In this document: in pieces, positions 37,401 to 45,537 of the stretch | Position numbering within the stretch: position 1 is the first letter of the stretch | Layout: every line of letters starts with the position of its first letter | NCBI GenBank assembly: GCA_036260935.1 | Contig: DATALQ010000038.1 | Span: 1-64,000 of the forward strand | DNA from: JAEYOM01 sp036260935 | GTDB taxonomy: Bacteria > Bacillota > Clostridia > Acetivibrionales > DTU013 | Length of the DNA: 64,000 nt | Direction: 5' to 3' | Position numbers and translations under genes: made by a program | Notes under the pieces: generated by a model | Database searches by the model: none | Seen by the model: only the letters and a program-made list of their open reading frames with translations | What the model was told of the DNA's origin: nothing

Positions 37401-38036
37401 GTGGAAGTCAAAGTAATGAAAAACATAATGGGCGCCAATGAGAAACTCGCGGATGAAACCAGAGACTACATGCGAGATCATGGTATCACAACCATAAATG
37501 TTATGGCGTCTCCCGGAGCGGGCAAAACATCGGTTATAATGAAACTGATGGAGCTCTCGAAGCGCCGTTTCAGCGTGATCGAGGGCGATATTGCCTCAAG
37601 CATAGACGCTGAAAAGATCGACAAGGTCGGAGTCCATGTCGTGCAGATCAATACGGGCGGAGAATGCCACCTCGACGCGAATATGATAAAAACGGTCATA
37701 GCCGGCGATCCCGCTTTCGACAATACCGTTCTGTTCATTGAAAATGTGGGGAATCTGATCTGTCCGTCCTCCTTCGACCTAGGCGAAAAAGTGAAGCTTG
37801 TCATAGCCAGCGTACCGGAGGGGCACGATAAACCGTTCAAATATACTTCAATGTTCAGTACGGCCGACGTGATCATTCTTAACAAGATGGATCTCATGCC
37901 CTACATACAGTTCGACAGGGACGCTTTTTACAAAGGTATCGCAGCCGTCAACAGCAGGGCGCGCGTATTCGAGGTGTCCTGTGCGACCGGTGCGGGCTTC
38001 GATGAACTGTTGAAATGGCTTGACGAAGTCAGGTAG
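37401..38036 (+). CDS. hypB: Hydrogenase nickel incorporation GTPase HypB
   Basis: 211 residues starting at the GTG directly after the hypA stop. GTPase with P-loop ASPGAGKTSV near 36-44, then EGDIASSIDAEKI, TGGECHLDANM (metal-site Cys-His of the G domain), FIENVGNLICPS, and NKMDLMPY as the NKxD base motif. It lacks the N-terminal His-rich stretch and the CxxCGC nickel motif seen in some bacteria. It hydrolyses GTP to drive nickel transfer from HypA into EchE. Confidence 0.95.
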   Translation: MEVKVMKNIMGANEKLADETRDYMRDHGITTINVMASPGAGKTSVIMKLMELSKRRFSVIEGDIASSIDAEKIDKVGVHVVQINTGGECHLDANMIKTVIAGDPAFDNTVLFIENVGNLICPSSFDLGEKVKLVIASVPEGHDKPFKYTSMFSTADVIILNKMDLMPYIQFDRDAFYKGIAAVNSRARVFEVSCATGAGFDELLKWLDEVR

Positions 38037-38144
38037 CCGGTGACGCGGCAATTAATATACGAGACTGGTCCGACGACAACATTATTCTGAAAGAACAAAG
38101 AAAACCTGTATTTAATAACTTCAGCAATAATTTTACAATGCCCA

Positions 38145-38198
38145 TTGACTACCTGGTCAACGGGTATTATAATGATTATACATTGACCATGTGGTCAA
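38145..38198 (+). promoter_or_regulatory. Promoter with paired TetR-type operators
   Basis: TTGACT (38145-38150), 17 bp, TATAAT (38168-38173) is a near-perfect sigma-A promoter. TTGACT-ACCT-GGTCAA (38145-38160) covers the -35, and TTGACC-ATGT-GGTCAA (38183-38198) lies just past the start site. The half-sites TTGACY/GGTCAA and 4-bp spacer are identical in plan, and the centres are 38 bp apart. The TetR gene three genes downstream is the likely binder, giving autoregulation. Confidence 0.8.
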
Positions 38199-38218
38199 TC
38201 CAGAAAGGCGGGTTGAAT

Positions 38219-39121
38219 GTGAGCGTACTTGAAACTAAACTACTGACAAAGCATTACGGCAAGGCAAGAGGGATAGAAAATGTAAGCATCAATATAGAAA
38301 AAGGCGAAATATTCGGTTTTATCGGGCCGAACGGCGCTGGCAAATCAACTACCATACGCACTCTGCTCGGCTTTCTAAAGCCCTCGGGGGGCAGCGCACG
38401 CATTTTCGGCCTGGACTGCTTCAGCAGAGGCAGGGAGATTAAAGCCAGACTGGGTTATGTACCTGCAGAAGTCAGCTATTATGGCGACATGCGGGTAAAG
38501 GAGCTGCTCGAATATTCGGCCGCATTCTATGGAAAAAGCAGTAATGGCAGTGAAAGCAAAAAGGGCAGGATAAACGAGCTCTGTGAAATCTTTGGAGTAG
38601 AGATCGATAAAAGGATGGATTCGCTTTCCTATGGCAATAAAAAGAAAGTCGCCATCGTGCAGGCGCTTCTGCATGAACCGGAGCTGTTAATTTTCGACGA
38701 GCCGACAGGCGGGCTCGATCCTCTTGTGCAGAATAGCTTTTTTGAAGTACTGCGGAAGGAAAAAAGCAAAGGGACCACCATATTTTTTTCATCCCACGTA
38801 TTGAGTGAGGTTGAAAAAATGTGCGACAGGGTTGCGATCATCAAAGAAGGCAGGATATTAAGAACGGAAAGCATAGAGAAGCTGCGCGGGAACAGGTACA
38901 GGAAGCTGAAACTCGATCATACACCGGACAGCAAGCCGGATGTTTCGGGCTTGCCGGGAGTTACCTCCCTGAGGTCCGGCAGCGGGTACACAGAGTTCAT
39001 GTACAACGGCGACATCAACGCTCTTCTGGGCGCGCTGGCACTGACCAGACTTGACAATGTGTGCATCGAAGAACCGTCACTCGAGGAGATCTTCATGCAC
39101 TATTACAGTAAGGGGGAGTGA
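38219..39121 (+). CDS. ABC transporter ATP-binding protein
   Basis: 300 residues: a CcmA/YhaQ-type ATPase with Walker A GPNGAGKST, signature LSYGNKKKVAIVQALLHEP and Walker B LLIFDEPTGGLDP, then a C-terminal accessory domain (RYRKLKLDHTPDS) common in drug or antibiotic exporters. The start is uncertain: AAAGGCGGG is followed by TTG at 38213 and GTG at 38219; GTG is chosen. The second operator lies only about 20 bp upstream. It forms an exporter with the next gene. Confidence 0.9.
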   Translation: MSVLETKLLTKHYGKARGIENVSINIEKGEIFGFIGPNGAGKSTTIRTLLGFLKPSGGSARIFGLDCFSRGREIKARLGYVPAEVSYYGDMRVKELLEYSAAFYGKSSNGSESKKGRINELCEIFGVEIDKRMDSLSYGNKKKVAIVQALLHEPELLIFDEPTGGLDPLVQNSFFEVLRKEKSKGTTIFFSSHVLSEVEKMCDRVAIIKEGRILRTESIEKLRGNRYRKLKLDHTPDSKPDVSGLPGVTSLRSGSGYTEFMYNGDINALLGALALTRLDNVCIEEPSLEEIFMHYYSKGE

Positions 39122-39127
39122 GATAAT

Positions 39128-39925
39128 ATGACATTATTTCTGAGAGAACTCAACAGGAACAGCAGGTCATTTATTATATGGACTACATCTCTGGTGACCT
39201 CAAGCGTCCTGATGATGCTGCTGTTTCCATATATGCAGACGAATATTGCGGAAATGATGAAAGATATGACGGGATCGATGCCGGAAGGCATGGTCAGCGC
39301 ATTGAATCTGGGGCTCGATTTTTCAAAGGTCCTTCCTTTCTTCGCCTACCTGTTCCAGTATATAATCCTTTTCAGCGCTATCTACGCAATGCTGCTTGGT
39401 GCGGGGATACTTTCGAGGGAGGAGGGGGAGAAAACGGTTGAATTTCTGCTGGCTAAGCCTGTTACGCGGAACGGTATAATAACCTCGAAGCTTTCATGCT
39501 TGCTGGTTTATCTTGTGGTTTTCAACCTGATTTTTGCCGCAGCGGATTATGCCGCGATAAGAATCGTTTCAGAGCAGGACTTCAGCATAAAGCTTTTCAT
39601 CCTGCTCCATTTTGGTCAGCTGCTGATTCAGTTTGTTTTTGCGCTGACCGGGCTGCTGATCTCGGTATTTGTGACCAGGACTGCGACAATTTACCCGTTG
39701 TCCGTGGGAGTGGTACTCCTGATGTATTTTATCAGCATCATTTCGGGTATCTCCGGGAAACTGGGAGACCTTAAATATCTAACGCCCTTCGAATACGCGA
39801 TGCCGGCCGACATCGTAAGGACGGGCGGGATCGAGCCGGTATGTTACGTAATCATAGGTGCGCTTATAGTTGCCTGCACGGCGGGAACCTACGTTTTTTA
39901 CAACAGGAAAGATATCAGGGCTTGA
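39128..39925 (+). CDS. ABC-2-type permease
   Basis: 265 residues, six membrane segments, 6 bp after the ATPase gene. An N-terminal helix (SFIIWTTSLVTSSVLMMLLF) is followed by a large outer loop (TNIAEMMKDMTGSMPEGMVSALNL) and the cytoplasmic coupling segment SREEGEKTVEFLLAKPVTRNGIITSKL, the signature of ABC-2 permeases that touch the ATPase. The cargo is unknown; similar pairs export drugs or lipids. Confidence 0.88.
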   Translation: MTLFLRELNRNSRSFIIWTTSLVTSSVLMMLLFPYMQTNIAEMMKDMTGSMPEGMVSALNLGLDFSKVLPFFAYLFQYIILFSAIYAMLLGAGILSREEGEKTVEFLLAKPVTRNGIITSKLSCLLVYLVVFNLIFAAADYAAIRIVSEQDFSIKLFILLHFGQLLIQFVFALTGLLISVFVTRTATIYPLSVGVVLLMYFISIISGISGKLGDLKYLTPFEYAMPADIVRTGGIEPVCYVIIGALIVACTAGTYVFYNRKDIRA

Positions 39926-39966
39926 TATGTGTTAAAATTGTATGAGGATAAATGAGAGGGAGCGTA

Positions 39967-40608
39967 ATGATGTCTTCATACGAAGTGTTTGAAAAGCTGC
40001 CGGAGGAGAAAAAAGAGAAGATCATAAGGGCCTGCATGGAGGTCTTTGCAGAAAAAGGCTTCGAAGGTGCGTCGACCAACGAAATAGTGCAAAAGGCAGG
40101 CATATCGAAGGGGATATTGTTTCATTATTTCGGCAACAAGAAGGACCTGTTTCTTTACATCCTTGACAAAACGCTCGACAAGGCGGTAAATGAGCTCAAT
40201 TCCTACCTTGATCCTTTACCTTCCGACATTTTTGAAAGGATTGCGATTACGGGGATGATGAAGTTGAAAATGGCGTTGGAGCAGCCTTTGGTGTACAAGC
40301 TGATTTACATTACCTTCGTCAATACTCCCGATTCCCTGAAGGCAGCGGTTCAGGAAAGGTATAAAAAGCTTTATGATATTGCGCTTCCGATGATCTATAA
40401 CGGGATCGATTATTCCAGGGTTCGTGATGGGGTCGATCCACAGAAGGCAATCGAGGTGCTCGTGTTGTTTATGGAGGGATTTCAGGCACAGTACCTCGAA
40501 GCCTACAAGAACCTCACTGCTGAACAGTCTCTGCTGCTGTTGGACAAACTCAAGTCTGACAGCATCGAATATATGGAAATATTGAAAAAAGGCATCTATG
40601 GATGTTGA
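39967..40608 (+). CDS. TetR-family repressor
   Basis: 213 residues from the ATG at 39967 (AGAGGGAG 6 nt upstream; the ATG at 39952 lies within the site). The HTH is KEKIIRACMEVFAEKGFEGASTNEIVQKAGISKGILFHYFGNKKDL near 17-62. The ligand domain is helical, with no family match I can name. It is the third gene of the ABC operon. Because the operon promoter has two TTGACY-N4-GGTCAA sites, it most likely represses its own operon and is released by a compound the pump exports. Confidence 0.9.
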   Translation: MMSSYEVFEKLPEEKKEKIIRACMEVFAEKGFEGASTNEIVQKAGISKGILFHYFGNKKDLFLYILDKTLDKAVNELNSYLDPLPSDIFERIAITGMMKLKMALEQPLVYKLIYITFVNTPDSLKAAVQERYKKLYDIALPMIYNGIDYSRVRDGVDPQKAIEVLVLFMEGFQAQYLEAYKNLTAEQSLLLLDKLKSDSIEYMEILKKGIYGC

Positions 40609-40667
40609 TGAATTTTTGGCCCTGTCTGTTTCACAGCCTGTTTGCGGCGAAGCGGCGGGCCTTTTGC

Positions 40668-41771
40668 CTACTTTATCCTGAGCAGCGCCATGGTGATGTC
40701 ATCCTGCAGTTCACTTGAACTCTTTATACCGGCAAATCTGAAGGCCTCTCTTTTTAGGTGAAGCAGCAGTTGTTTGGGTTTCAGGTCACTATTCAGAAGT
40801 ATGTCGAGCAGCCGGTCTTCTCCAAACTGTTCATTTTCGGCATTCTTCATTTCGAGTATCCCGTCCGAGTAAAGGAAAAGCTTGTCTCCGGACTCCAGGC
40901 GGATGGAGCCGTTTTTGTAATCGGGTGTTTTCATCCAGTTGCTTATTGGAATACCTGGCATTTTTAGCAGTTCGAACTTATTATCTCCATAGACCGCCGG
41001 TATTACATTCAAGCCCGCGTTCGAGTAGAGCATTGTCTTTTCATCCAGGTCAATGATCGCGTAGAAAAGCGAAATATACAACTCTTCGTCCAGCTTGCTC
41101 TCGTTGAACTCCGCATATAACTCCTCCAGCGCCTTAGCCGGTGAGAGCAGTTTTTTATTCAGTGCGGAACGCAGGAATATCGTAAGCAGCGAGGCGGGTA
41201 CGCCATGTCCGGACACATCGGCGAGGTACAAGCCCAGATGCGATCCGTCAATGTAAAAAATATCGGTAAAATCGCCCCCAAGCGCTTCACAGGGCATAAA
41301 GATCAGCGAGTAATCCAGGCGCGGATCGGAGGGAGGTCCTGGAAGCAGGCTGGTCTGAAGCTTTCGGGCCATATCCAGATTTTCTTTAAGCTTTCTATTT
41401 TGCTCCTGCATCTTTTTATACAATTGCTTTATCTGCGTCGTCTCACGGAGGACTTCCACAGCGGCGATTATCTTACCTTCGGCGTTTCTTAACGGAGATG
41501 ACATGACGGAGAAGTACCTGTCATTGATCTTCTCTTCCTTTTCAAAGGATTTTCCCTCAAAAACGGCCTTCCTTGAGATACAGTTGCTGCACGGCCTGCT
41601 GCGGCCCAGTACCTCGTAGCATTTTACGCATTCCGTATTGCTGCCTACGCCCTCGGACATAGCCTTATTCATGAACAGCAAGTTATTATCGATATCGACC
41701 ACTCTGACCCAGTCGAACATTCCGTTGACTATATCCTCAATAAATGCCTGGTTCTTTTTTAGCGTCTCCAT
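40668..41771 (-). CDS. PAS-domain PP2C (SpoIIE/RsbU-type) phosphatase
   Basis: 367 residues; start ATG at 41771 behind GGAGGTGG. An N-terminal PAS domain (about 5-120) holds two Cys pairs, ECVKCYEVLG and RPCSNC, suggesting metal or redox sensing. A coiled coil (KKMQEQNRKLKENLDMARKLQTSLLP) leads into the PP2C-type domain with GGDFTDIFYIDGSHLGLYLADVSGHGVPASLL and LFLYSDGILEMKNAE. Such enzymes dephosphorylate anti-anti-sigma factors (STAS proteins). The partner is not encoded next to it. It is convergent with the TetR operon and divergent from yyaC. Confidence 0.9.
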   Translation of the reverse strand: METLKKNQAFIEDIVNGMFDWVRVVDIDNNLLFMNKAMSEGVGSNTECVKCYEVLGRSRPCSNCISRKAVFEGKSFEKEEKINDRYFSVMSSPLRNAEGKIIAAVEVLRETTQIKQLYKKMQEQNRKLKENLDMARKLQTSLLPGPPSDPRLDYSLIFMPCEALGGDFTDIFYIDGSHLGLYLADVSGHGVPASLLTIFLRSALNKKLLSPAKALEELYAEFNESKLDEELYISLFYAIIDLDEKTMLYSNAGLNVIPAVYGDNKFELLKMPGIPISNWMKTPDYKNGSIRLESGDKLFLYSDGILEMKNAENEQFGEDRLLDILLNSDLKPKQLLLHLKREAFRFAGIKSSSELQDDITMALLRIK

Positions 41772-41941
41772 AAGACCACCTCCATAAAGTAGATGATACC
41801 AAATCGACAACGTTAAGTAAATCACTCCGGTTTGAAAGCCTATTGAGACGGACCCGGCAATATTGGCATATGTAAGAAAGAATAGTAATAAAACTATAAT
41901 CGCTGGAAATAATATATAAAAAAGGGTGATCAGGAGTTACG

Positions 41942-42541
41942 ATGTTGACAAAAACCTCCGCAGGACAGCAATATATCAACGTAAACAGCAATACTGCATT
42001 CCAGTGCTTCACAGATGTGCTGTATGCACATATTACCAGGGCACTCGGAAATGGCCGCCGATCGCTAGTTTTTGTATGTATCGGGACCGACAGGTCTACG
42101 GGCGACAGTCTTGGCCCTTTGATAGGCCACAAAATATCGGGGCTTAAAGCAAACGGACTTCATATTTACGGTAATCTGGAGAATCCTGTCCATGCAAAGA
42201 ATCTCGATGAAATAATGAAGCGCATATCGAACGACTGCGAGAAACCATTTGTAATCGCAATAGACGCATGCCTTGGAAGTATGGAGCACGTAGGCTACAT
42301 CGGGATCGGCGACGGTCCGATAAAGCCAGGCTCGGGTGTAAACAAGGAACTTGCACCCGTCGGTGACATGTTTGTGACCGGCATTGTCAATTTCGGAGGG
42401 TTCATGGATTTTTTGGTGCTGCAGAATACGCGCCTGCATATTGTAATGAAAATTGCCGATCTGATTGCAACCGGGATCCGCTATGTAATGTGGAAGCTTG
42501 AAAGGGAAGGAGAAACGCTGCCCTCCAGCGGAATATCCTGA
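41942..42541 (+). CDS. yyaC: YyaC-family spore protein (DUF1256)
   Basis: 199 residues: VFVCIGTDRSTGDSLGPLIGH near 43-64, GNLENPVHAKNL near 76 and AIDACLGSMEHVGYIGIGDGPIKPGSGVNKELAPVGD near 103-140, a pattern specific to YyaC, which has a fold like the germination protease GPR. It is made in sporulating cells; the biochemical role is unsettled, with protease activity assumed from homology. AGGAGTTACG precedes the ATG. It is divergent from the phosphatase. Confidence 0.92.
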   Translation: MLTKTSAGQQYINVNSNTAFQCFTDVLYAHITRALGNGRRSLVFVCIGTDRSTGDSLGPLIGHKISGLKANGLHIYGNLENPVHAKNLDEIMKRISNDCEKPFVIAIDACLGSMEHVGYIGIGDGPIKPGSGVNKELAPVGDMFVTGIVNFGGFMDFLVLQNTRLHIVMKIADLIATGIRYVMWKLEREGETLPSSGIS

Positions 42542-42832
42542 CCGTACCGGGGTAAACCAACCGACAGTAAACCCCCCCAGCGGTAAAAACCCCCCCGTCA
42601 GTAAAAAAACCTGTCGGAAGAAAGACCGGCAAACACTAAAGCCTGGCCGACTGTACTCTTTCCGTTTACTGTCCCGTGACTATAATTGTCGCGACCACTT
42701 CTAAAACTTATTTGTTCAGACATTTCTCTAATATTTCGTTATAATTATATAGAACGATATTTTCGCGGATTATCATTTTATTAATTATTTTTATTGCTTT
42801 ATTTTTGTACTATCAATATTTGGAGGTATCTT
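42542..42832. other. Gene-free gap with short C/A-rich repeats
   Basis: 291 bp without a supported gene. The first part has loose repeats of GTAAACCCCCCC and GTAAAAACCCCCCC type (42568-42610). The second half is AT-rich and holds a TATAAT box (42740-42745) with only a weak -35, probably the promoter of the next gene. No terminator with a T-run is visible after yyaC. Confidence 0.5.
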
Positions 42833-43342
42833 ATGAACAGGACCAGCAAGACTTTGGGGGGAATATTCGTAATAATAGGTATTCTGTTCCTACTCAACAA
42901 TTTTCATATATTAGCATTCGACATAGGCTTTATTATGTCGAGATTCTGGCCGGCGATCTTTATCATACTGCCGGGTTTAATGTTTCACTCGGGCTTTTTC
43001 TCCGGTAACAGAAGAAATCCGGGTTTACTGGTGCCAGGCGGCATTCTTCTGGTAACCGGTATAACGGCTCAGTTGAGTATGCTTTTCCCGATCGGGGATA
43101 TACTCTGGCCGTTATACATTTTCTCGGTGGCATTCGGGCTATATGAGCTTTACTATTTCGGCAACAGGGAAAGAGGGCTGCTGATACCGATAGGAATACT
43201 GACAGGACTTTCGGCGCTGTTCTTCATGTCGTTCTCATTAGGCAAAGTGTTTAGCTTCAGCACGAGGCCGTTCATGCTGCCGATAGTGTTGATTTGTATA
43301 GGATTACTGGTGCTGCGTAAGGGTAAAAGCAAAAAATACTAA
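42833..43342 (+). CDS. DUF5668/LiaF-like transmembrane protein
   Basis: 169 residues; start at the ATG after TTTGGAGGTATCTT. Five to six membrane segments in a repeated pattern: GGIFVIIGILFLLNNFHIL, FWPAIFIILPGLMFHSGFF, LLVPGGILLVTGI, DILWPLYIFSVAFGLYELYYF, PFMLPIVLICIGLLVLRKG. The FWPxxxIxxG motif is that of the DUF5668 domain found in LiaF/LiaI-like envelope stress proteins. It lacks LiaF's C-terminal soluble domain. Role unknown. Confidence 0.7.
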   Translation: MNRTSKTLGGIFVIIGILFLLNNFHILAFDIGFIMSRFWPAIFIILPGLMFHSGFFSGNRRNPGLLVPGGILLVTGITAQLSMLFPIGDILWPLYIFSVAFGLYELYYFGNRERGLLIPIGILTGLSALFFMSFSLGKVFSFSTRPFMLPIVLICIGLLVLRKGKSKKY

Positions 43343-43414
43343 TATTTTCGTTTATTGATCAGCTCTGTGGGGAATATAGTTAGAGATAAATAATTTCGAA
43401 ACGGAGATGATTTA

Positions 43415-43573
43415 ATGGACAAATATGTTTGCACAGCCTGCGGTTATGTATACGACCCCGCTGTAGGAGACCCGGACTCCGGGATAGCGCCGGGCACGAA
43501 ATTCGAGGATATACCGGATGATTGGGTCTGCCCATTGTGCGGAGTAGGAAAGGACATGTTTGAAAAAGAGTAA
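43415..43573 (+). CDS. rub: Rubredoxin
   Basis: 52 residues, ATG at 43415, with GGAGAT upstream. Sequence MDKYVCTACGYVYDPAVGD, then DIPDDWVCPLCGVGKDMFEKE: the iron ligands are Cys6, Cys9, Cys39 and Cys42, with the aromatic core residues Tyr11, Tyr13 and Trp37. A one-electron carrier typical of anaerobes, commonly serving oxygen and peroxide detoxification. It stands between the DUF5668 protein and glnA, followed by the glnA promoter. Confidence 0.97.
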   Translation: MDKYVCTACGYVYDPAVGDPDSGIAPGTKFEDIPDDWVCPLCGVGKDMFEKE

Positions 43574-43591
43574 ATATTTGAAAAATTGTTA

Positions 43592-43619
43592 TTGATTCAG
43601 TATTATTTTATGTTATAAT
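43592..43619 (+). promoter_or_regulatory. Sigma-A promoter of glnA
   Basis: TTGATT (43592-43597), 16 bp, TATAAT (43614-43619). Transcription would start near 43626, just ahead of the antitermination leader. Confidence 0.7.
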
Positions 43620-43648
43620 GAAAACAATAAAAACGGGCAAATCTGCAA

Positions 43649-43704
43649 TTAAGAACAAAGGCGTTCTTAAACGGGTCTAAAATACCAGCTTAAGACGCTT
43701 TTTT
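43649..43704 (+). promoter_or_regulatory. ANTAR-type antitermination leader of glnA
   Basis: A perfect 8-bp hairpin TTAAGAAC (43649-43656) / GTTCTTAA (43663-43670) encloses the hexaloop AAAGGC, which has the A1 and G4 that ANTAR proteins recognise. The right arm of this hairpin can instead pair, with two bulges, with TTAAGACGC (43690-43698), forming a terminator followed by TTTTTT. The two structures exclude each other. ANTAR control of glutamine synthetase is known in clostridia. The expected first hexaloop hairpin upstream (around 43635-43646) is not convincing. The ANTAR protein is not in the window. Confidence 0.72.
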
Positions 43705-43729
43705 GATGCGTTGCTCTGGAGGTGTTTGA

Positions 43730-45064
43730 ATGCCGAGTTACACTAAGGAAGATATCATAAGGATGGTAAATGAGCAGGACGTGCAATTTATAAGGCTGCA
43801 GTTCACCGATATATTCGGTACGCTTAAGAACGTAGCGATCACAGCGGGCCAGCTTGAGAAAGCTCTCGACAATAAATGCATGTTTGACGGCTCTTCCATT
43901 GAAGGCTTTGTCAGGATAGAGGAATCCGACATGTACTTAAGGCCCGATATCGATACCTTTGTGATATTCCCCTGGAGACCCCAGACAGGTAAAGTGGCAA
44001 GGATGATATGCGACGTATACAACCCTGATGGCACTCCTTTTGGAGGCGATCCGAGAAATGTGCTGAAAAGGACGCTCGAAAAGGCAAAGAAAATGGGTTA
44101 CGATACGTTCAACGTAGGTCCTGAATGTGAATTCTTCCTGTTCCTTACCGATTCCGAAGGTAACCCGACGACCGTAACACACGATAACGGAGGATATTTC
44201 GACCTGGGTCCCGTGGATCTCGGGGAGAATGCAAGAAGAGATATGTGCCTGGCACTTGAAGAGATGGGCTTTGAAGTCGAAGCCTCCCATCATGAGGTCG
44301 CGCCGGGACAGCATGAAATAGATTTCAAGTATGCCGACGCACTGACCTCCGCCGACGCAATACTTACCTTCAAGCTTGTTGTAAAGACCATAGCCCAGCG
44401 GCACGGGCTCCATGCAACCTTTATGCCTAAGCCGATATACGGCATCGCGGGTTCAGGCATGCATGTGAATACTTCTCTTTTTAAAAAAGGCAAAAACATG
44501 TTCTACAGCGAAAAGGATTCGCTGCAGCTGAGCCAGGACGCATACTGGTTTATCGGGGGACTGATGAAGAACATGCGCTCGATGTCGGCACTGACGAATC
44601 CTCTTATAAATTCTTACAAGAGATTGGTAGCCGGTTATGAAGCGCCTGTCTATGTCGCCTGGTCCGCAAGGAACAGAAGCCCGCTGATCAGAGTTCCTGC
44701 AGCGCGTGGAACGGCTACCAGGCTCGAACTGAGATGCCCGGATCCCAGCTGCAACCCATACCTTGCGCTGGCCGCGGTACTTGCTGCAGGGCTCGACGGT
44801 ATCGAAAACAAGATCCAGCCGCCGGCTCCCTGCAATAAGAACATATTCCATATGACTGCGGAGGAAAGGCTCGCCGACAATATAGGCGAACTGCCGGGCA
44901 GTCTTGACGAAGCGATAGCTGAAATGAAGAACAGCAGCTTTATCAAAGAGGTACTTGGCGACCATATCTACAGTAAGTATATAGAAGCCAAGGAAGAGGA
45001 ATGCGACGAATACAGAATGAGGATCAGCAAGTGGGAGATCGATAATTACCTCATGAAATATTAG
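43730..45064 (+). CDS. glnA: Glutamine synthetase, type I
   Basis: 444 residues, the length of the Gram-positive GSI-alpha type. It makes glutamine from glutamate, NH3 and ATP. Seen motifs: LQFTDIFGTLKNVAI, DGSSIEGFVRIEESDMYLRPD, the metal-site GPECEFFLF, GYFDLGPVD, APGQHEIDFKYA, KPIYGIAGSGMHVN, NRSPLIRVPAARG and SCNPYLALAAVLAAG. No adenylylation-type Tyr segment is evident, as expected for GSI-alpha, where feedback rather than adenylylation controls activity. AGGTG precedes the ATG. Expression is probably set by the antitermination leader. Confidence 0.97.
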   Translation: MPSYTKEDIIRMVNEQDVQFIRLQFTDIFGTLKNVAITAGQLEKALDNKCMFDGSSIEGFVRIEESDMYLRPDIDTFVIFPWRPQTGKVARMICDVYNPDGTPFGGDPRNVLKRTLEKAKKMGYDTFNVGPECEFFLFLTDSEGNPTTVTHDNGGYFDLGPVDLGENARRDMCLALEEMGFEVEASHHEVAPGQHEIDFKYADALTSADAILTFKLVVKTIAQRHGLHATFMPKPIYGIAGSGMHVNTSLFKKGKNMFYSEKDSLQLSQDAYWFIGGLMKNMRSMSALTNPLINSYKRLVAGYEAPVYVAWSARNRSPLIRVPAARGTATRLELRCPDPSCNPYLALAAVLAAGLDGIENKIQPPAPCNKNIFHMTAEERLADNIGELPGSLDEAIAEMKNSSFIKEVLGDHIYSKYIEAKEEECDEYRMRISKWEIDNYLMKY

Positions 45065-45129
45065 TTTGCGGCGACGCTTGCTCCGATCCGTCGGCAAACA
45101 GCCGTGTAAGGGAATTATGGAGAATAGTT

Positions 45130-45336
45130 ATGGCTGATAAATACTGCCTGGGTGATATAGTTGAATTCAGAAAGGAACATCCCTGCGGGAGCAAACAATG
45201 GGAAGTAATGAGGACCGGAGCCGATTTCCGTGTAAAATGCCTCGGCTGTAGTCACCAGGTAATGCTACCCCGCCCGAAATTCGAGAAAAGCGTAAAGAAA
45301 ATCATAAAATCAAATCTTCCTGACCCTGAGACCTGA
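45130..45336 (+). CDS. DUF951 small protein
   Basis: 68 residues: CLGDIVEFRKEHPCGSKQWEVMRTGADFRVKCLGCSHQVMLPRPKFEKSVKKI. This matches the DUF951 family (GDiV-x-x-KK-HPCG, W-x-V-x-R-x-GAD, C-x-GC, MLPR), which is widespread in Firmicutes and of unknown function. The three Cys may bind metal. The intrinsic terminator begins within its final codons. Confidence 0.9.
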   Translation: MADKYCLGDIVEFRKEHPCGSKQWEVMRTGADFRVKCLGCSHQVMLPRPKFEKSVKKIIKSNLPDPET

Positions 45337-45355
45337 CAAACATCAGGTCTTTTTT
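45329..45355 (+). terminator. Terminator overlapping the DUF951 stop codon
   Basis: AGACCTGA (45329-45336, the last three bases being the stop codon) pairs with TCAGGTCT (45343-45350), followed by five T. Confidence 0.88.
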
Positions 45356-45406
45356 ATTGCATCCAATTTTCGTATTCTTTCCGGCATTGTAGAAATAATA
45401 ATAAGC

Positions 45407-45505
45407 AAGGATGTTAGCGCCCTTGGGCGCGAATTTCCACTAAAACATCCATTAAGGATGTTTAGCGCCGACCTTGAGGCGCGAATTTCCATTAAAACAT
45501 CCGTC
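45407..45505. repeat. Two tandem hairpin repeats (REP-like)
   Basis: Copy 1 (45407-45453) and copy 2 (45454-45505) share AAGGATGTT(T)AGCGCC, GGCGCGAATTTCCA and TAAAACATCC. Each copy is self-complementary: GGATGTT at the start pairs with AACATCC at the end, and copy 1 has GCGCCC-TT-GGGCGC inside. They lie between the DUF951 terminator and the HtrA gene. Confidence 0.75.
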
Positions 45506-45537
45506 AAGGGAAATTACGAAAATATGAGGATGATGAT

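Noticed and set aside
40618..40665. Bidirectional terminator between the TetR and phosphatase genes
   Set aside because: Only GGCCC/GGGCC arms with a 34-nt loop and a weak T-run; too poor to call.
45407..45505. Possible CRISPR array
   Set aside because: Only two adjacent copies of a self-complementary unit with no spacers between them.
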